From contig DEHU01000113.1 in the NCBI GenBank assembly GCA_002352125.1, positions 1-8,960 of the forward strand: a stretch of 8,960 bases of DNA, read 5' to 3'. The translations under genes and the position numbers were made by a program. The notes under the pieces were generated by a model, which was given only the letters and a program-made list of their open reading frames with translations, was not told where the DNA came from and did no database searches. The DNA is from Competibacteraceae bacterium UBA2792. Lineage in GTDB: Bacteria > Pseudomonadota > Gammaproteobacteria > Competibacterales > Competibacteraceae. Position 1 is the stretch's first letter. Each line of letters begins with the position of its first letter. This document shows positions 6,846-8,960 of this stretch, piece after piece.

Positions 6846-7682
6846 TCAAATACACCGTTGATAGATGGTCTTGCCCAAGGGCACGAAACGATCGGTCACC
6901 TTGAACAGAGACTCGGAATGACCGACGAACAGGTGGCCTCGCTCGACGAGCAAGCCGGCGAAACGCTCGAACAGTTCCCGCTGGGTCGGCTTGTCGAAAT
7001 AGATCACCACGTTGCGGCAAAACACCACGTCGAACGGGCCGTGCATCGGCCAATCGTGCATCAAATTCAGGCGCCGGAAAGTGATCAGCTCGCGCAATGC
7101 AGGCACCACCCGAACCTGTCCGGACTGGGGACCTCGACCTTTCTGGAACCAGCGCCGCACGCGCGCCTCGGGCAAGCCTTTGATGCGGCTCTCTTCGTAC
7201 ACGCCCCGTTCGGCCGTCGCCAGCACGTTGGAATCCAGGTCGGTCGCTAAAATCTTGGCGTCCCAACCGACCGCCGGCAAGGTCTCCCGCAACACCATCG
7301 CGATGGAATAAGGCTCTTCTCCGGTCGAACAACCGGCCGACCAGATACGAATGCGCCGGTGGCTGGCGCTACGTTCCCGGATCAGGGCGGGCAACAACTC
7401 GGCACCCAGAAACTCGAAATGGTGCGATTCCCGGAAAAACGACGTTAGATTGGTGGTCAGCGCGTTGACGAACTCGCCGATCTCCTCGTTGTTCTCGCCG
7501 CCGGTTTCCAATAAGCGGCAATACTCGTCGAAGCGCCGCAATCCCAAGGAACGCAAGCGCCTGGATAATCGGCTGTAAACCAGCTCGCGCTTGCCATCCG
7601 CCAGCGAAATACCCGCAATATCGTTAATAATCCGTCTGATGCGCTGAAAATCCTGATCGGCAAACTCAAATTCGGTTTCCAT
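6846..7682 (-). CDS. cheR: CheR: chemoreceptor glutamate methyltransferase
   Basis: Transfers methyl groups from S-adenosylmethionine to receptor glutamates. The 278-aa product is full length for the family. An N-terminal helical CheR_N domain (about 6-65) leads into TNLTSFFRE (77-85). The SAM-binding fold has IWSAGCSTGEEPYSIAM (113-129), acidic ATDLD (146-150) and FCRNVVIYFD (221-230). The C-terminal GHLFVGHSESL (249-259) is typical. No extra TPR or other domain is attached. The ATG at 7682 is preceded only by a weak AGAG. It lies 113 bp after cheW and 11 bp before cheD in the transcription direction, so it heads the tightly packed cheR-cheD-cheB block. Confidence 0.98.
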   Translation of the reverse strand: METEFEFADQDFQRIRRIINDIAGISLADGKRELVYSRLSRRLRSLGLRRFDEYCRLLETGGENNEEIGEFVNALTTNLTSFFRESHHFEFLGAELLPALIRERSASHRRIRIWSAGCSTGEEPYSIAMVLRETLPAVGWDAKILATDLDSNVLATAERGVYEESRIKGLPEARVRRWFQKGRGPQSGQVRVVPALRELITFRRLNLMHDWPMHGPFDVVFCRNVVIYFDKPTQRELFERFAGLLVERGHLFVGHSESLFKVTDRFVPLGKTIYQRCI

Positions 7683-7732
7683 CTCTATATTTATCCGCGA
7701 GCGAATAGGCTTGCCCGAATCTTCGAGCGGGT

Positions 7733-7789
7733 CGGCCGAACGCCAACACCGGCCGAACGCTTGGATCCGGGCTGTTCGTTCTGTTCGTT
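7733..7789. repeat. Short direct repeats in the cheW-cheR gap
   Basis: Two direct repeats occupy the only sizeable gap within the che core. CGGCCGAACGC occurs at 7733-7743 and 7750-7760 (17-bp period), and CTGTTCGTT is tandemly repeated at 7772-7780 and 7781-7789. They could be replication-slippage products or regulator half-sites. I see no convincing promoter or terminator in the 113-bp gap. Confidence 0.5.
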
Positions 7790-7795
7790 ACCGTT

Positions 7796-8350
7796 TCAAG
7801 TGCCATGTGCGGCATCGGTTGAGTGCGCCGCCTCCAGCTTGAACATCTCTTCGACGCTCAACAACCGGTCCACGTCCAGCAGCATCACCATCCCGCTCTC
7901 GACCGCCACCAGCCCGCTGATGAACTCGGTGTTTACCGCCGTCCCGAAATCCGGCGCTGGCTGCACCGTTGCCGGATCGACGTTCAGCACGTCCGACACC
8001 CCGTCCACCACCGCGCCGATGACCCGGCTCCCGCCCGCCGTCTGCACCGTCACCACGATCACCACCGTGGTCTTGGTGTATTCCATCGCCTCCAGTTCGA
8101 ACCGCAGCCGCAGGTCGATCACCGGCACGATCGCCCCGCGCAGGTTCATCACCCCCCGCACGAAGGGTGGGGTATTGGGCACCTTGGTCACCGGCGCCCA
8201 GCCCCGGATTTCTTGCACTTTCAGGATGTCGACGCCGTACTCTTCTCCTGCCAGGCTGAAGGTCAGGTATTGCAACCCCTCCGTCGTGGCGTCGCGCTTG
8301 AGCAGGTTGCGCGTGCCCTGCACCGTCAAATCGGTCGTTTTCGTTTCCAT
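7796..8350 (-). CDS. cheW: CheW: receptor-kinase coupling protein
   Basis: Adaptor linking receptor signalling tips to CheA in the cytoplasmic chemoreceptor array. The 184-aa protein is one CheW-like SH3-type domain: LQYLTFSLAGEEYGVDILKVQEI (26-48), FVRGVMNLRGAIVPVIDLR (63-81) with the hallmark NLRG at 69-72, GAVVDGVSDVL (112-122) and FISGL near 143-147. There is an extra polar N-terminus of about 25 residues and a short Ala/His tail (175-184). Its ATG lies 7 bp after the cheA stop, with GAGG overlapping that stop, so it is probably translated together with cheA. Confidence 0.97.
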   Translation of the reverse strand: METKTTDLTVQGTRNLLKRDATTEGLQYLTFSLAGEEYGVDILKVQEIRGWAPVTKVPNTPPFVRGVMNLRGAIVPVIDLRLRFELEAMEYTKTTVVIVVTVQTAGGSRVIGAVVDGVSDVLNVDPATVQPAPDFGTAVNTEFISGLVAVESGMVMLLDVDRLLSVEEMFKLEAAHSTDAAHGT

Positions 8351-8357
8351 GCCTGCC

Positions 8358-8960
8358 TCACATCGCCGCGTTGTTGACCCGGATCAGCCCGGATATATCG
8401 AGAATCAAGCCCACCCGGCCATCCCCGAGGATAGTTGCACCCGCCACGCCGGGCACCCGCCGGAAATTCTTTTCCAAAGATTTGATCGACACCTGCTGCT
8501 GGCCTTGCAAATCATCGACGAATAGCCCGACCTGCCGGCCGTCGGCTTCGACGACCACCAGTAAGCCATTTTCCAGATTGGTCTGGGCACCGGCCGTGCC
8601 GAACAGTTCGTACAGGCGCAGGACCGGCAGGTGCTGGCCGCGAAACCGCAACACTTCCCCCTTGCCGGCCACCCGGTTGACCGCTTCGTTGCGAATCTGC
8701 ACCGATTCGATGATCGACAGCAGGGGGATGATGTAGCAATCCTGGCCGATGGAAACCAATTGGCCGTCCAGGATCGCCAAAGTCAGCGGCAAGCAAATCG
8801 TGATTTGGGTGCCGCGCCCCGGTTGGCTGGCGATCTGGATGCTGCCGCCCACGTCCTGAATATTGCGGCGCACCACGTCCATACCCACCCCGCGACCGGA
8901 CACGTCGCTGATTTGTTTAGCGGTCGAGAGCCCCGGATGGAAGATCAGGTCGTAAATTTG
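8358..8960 (-). CDS. cheA: CheA histidine kinase, C-terminal part (5' end outside window)
   Basis: The last 200 residues of the chemotaxis kinase CheA, which autophosphorylates on the P1 domain and passes phosphate to CheY and CheB. Visible here are the end of the P4 ATPase domain, with the ATP-lid F-box IFHPGLSTAK and G1 box DVSGRGVGMDVV near the upstream edge, then the G2-like GRGTQITICLPLTLAI stretch. After that comes the P5 CheW-like domain (about the last 145 residues), which includes VSIGQDCYIIPL, LRFRGQHLPVLRL and DLQGQQQVSIKSL. It ends in LILDISGLIRVNNAAM and a TGA. The frame stays open to the window end, so an internal GTG at 8903 is not a start. P1, P2 and P3, and any fused receiver or multiple Hpt domains, cannot be judged. 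The stop is 7 bp before cheW. Confidence 0.97.
   Translation of the reverse strand, partial: QIYDLIFHPGLSTAKQISDVSGRGVGMDVVRRNIQDVGGSIQIASQPGRGTQITICLPLTLAILDGQLVSIGQDCYIIPLLSIIESVQIRNEAVNRVAGKGEVLRFRGQHLPVLRLYELFGTAGAQTNLENGLLVVVEADGRQVGLFVDDLQGQQQVSIKSLEKNFRRVPGVAGATILGDGRVGLILDISGLIRVNNAAM

Noticed and set aside
6160..7332. 390-codon version of CheD starting inside cheR
   Set aside because: The first 166 codons run out of phase through cheR and give low-complexity Arg-rich sequence; the ATG at 6834 matches CheD and the operon spacing.
8358..8903. Independent 181-aa CheW-like gene starting at GTG 8903
   Set aside because: The frame stays open to the window end and encodes the CheA ATP-lid sequence upstream, so this is the C-terminus of CheA.

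Overview
The window is a compact bacterial chemotaxis locus. Every convincing gene reads on the minus strand, so transcription runs from position 8960 down to 1. The sequence is GC-rich with strong third-position GC bias. The protein features (an Aer-type PAS receptor whose residue numbering matches E. coli Aer, and the cheA-cheW-cheR-cheD-cheB arrangement) suggest a proteobacterium, most likely a gammaproteobacterium. No species can be named from the sequence alone.

Layout in transcription order: the C-terminal 200 residues of cheA (8960-8358, cut by the window edge); cheW (8350-7796); a 113-bp gap with short direct repeats; cheR (7682-6846); cheD (6834-6160); cheB (6160-5060); a 358-aa soluble receptor-like protein (5063-3987) overlapping cheB by ATGA; a 165-bp gap holding two REP-like hairpins; an Aer-like PAS receptor (3821-2241); a secreted PHB-depolymerase-family esterase with a TTG start (2158-1175); and the N-terminal 376 residues of a Cache-domain chemoreceptor (1130-1, cut by the window edge). 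No gap exceeds 165 bp, and I see no RNA genes, insertion sequences or CRISPR.

How it works together: the two membrane receptors would signal through CheW to the CheA kinase. CheR methylates, and CheB demethylates or deamidates, receptor glutamates; CheD deamidates receptor glutamines. No cheY or cheZ lies in the window.

The most interesting gene is the 358-aa protein translationally coupled to cheB. It has no membrane segments and carries a divergent receptor signalling hairpin. Downstream of this it has LQFEDIVGQ, which matches the active-site stretch of the CheY-P phosphatase CheZ (FQDLTGQ, with D and Q four residues apart). It ends in an acidic-hydrophobic tail, DEGDVELF, and CheD from the same operon carries the same GDVELF string near its C-terminus. 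I propose, as inference, that this is a receptor-hairpin/CheZ-like hybrid and that the shared tail docks a common partner.
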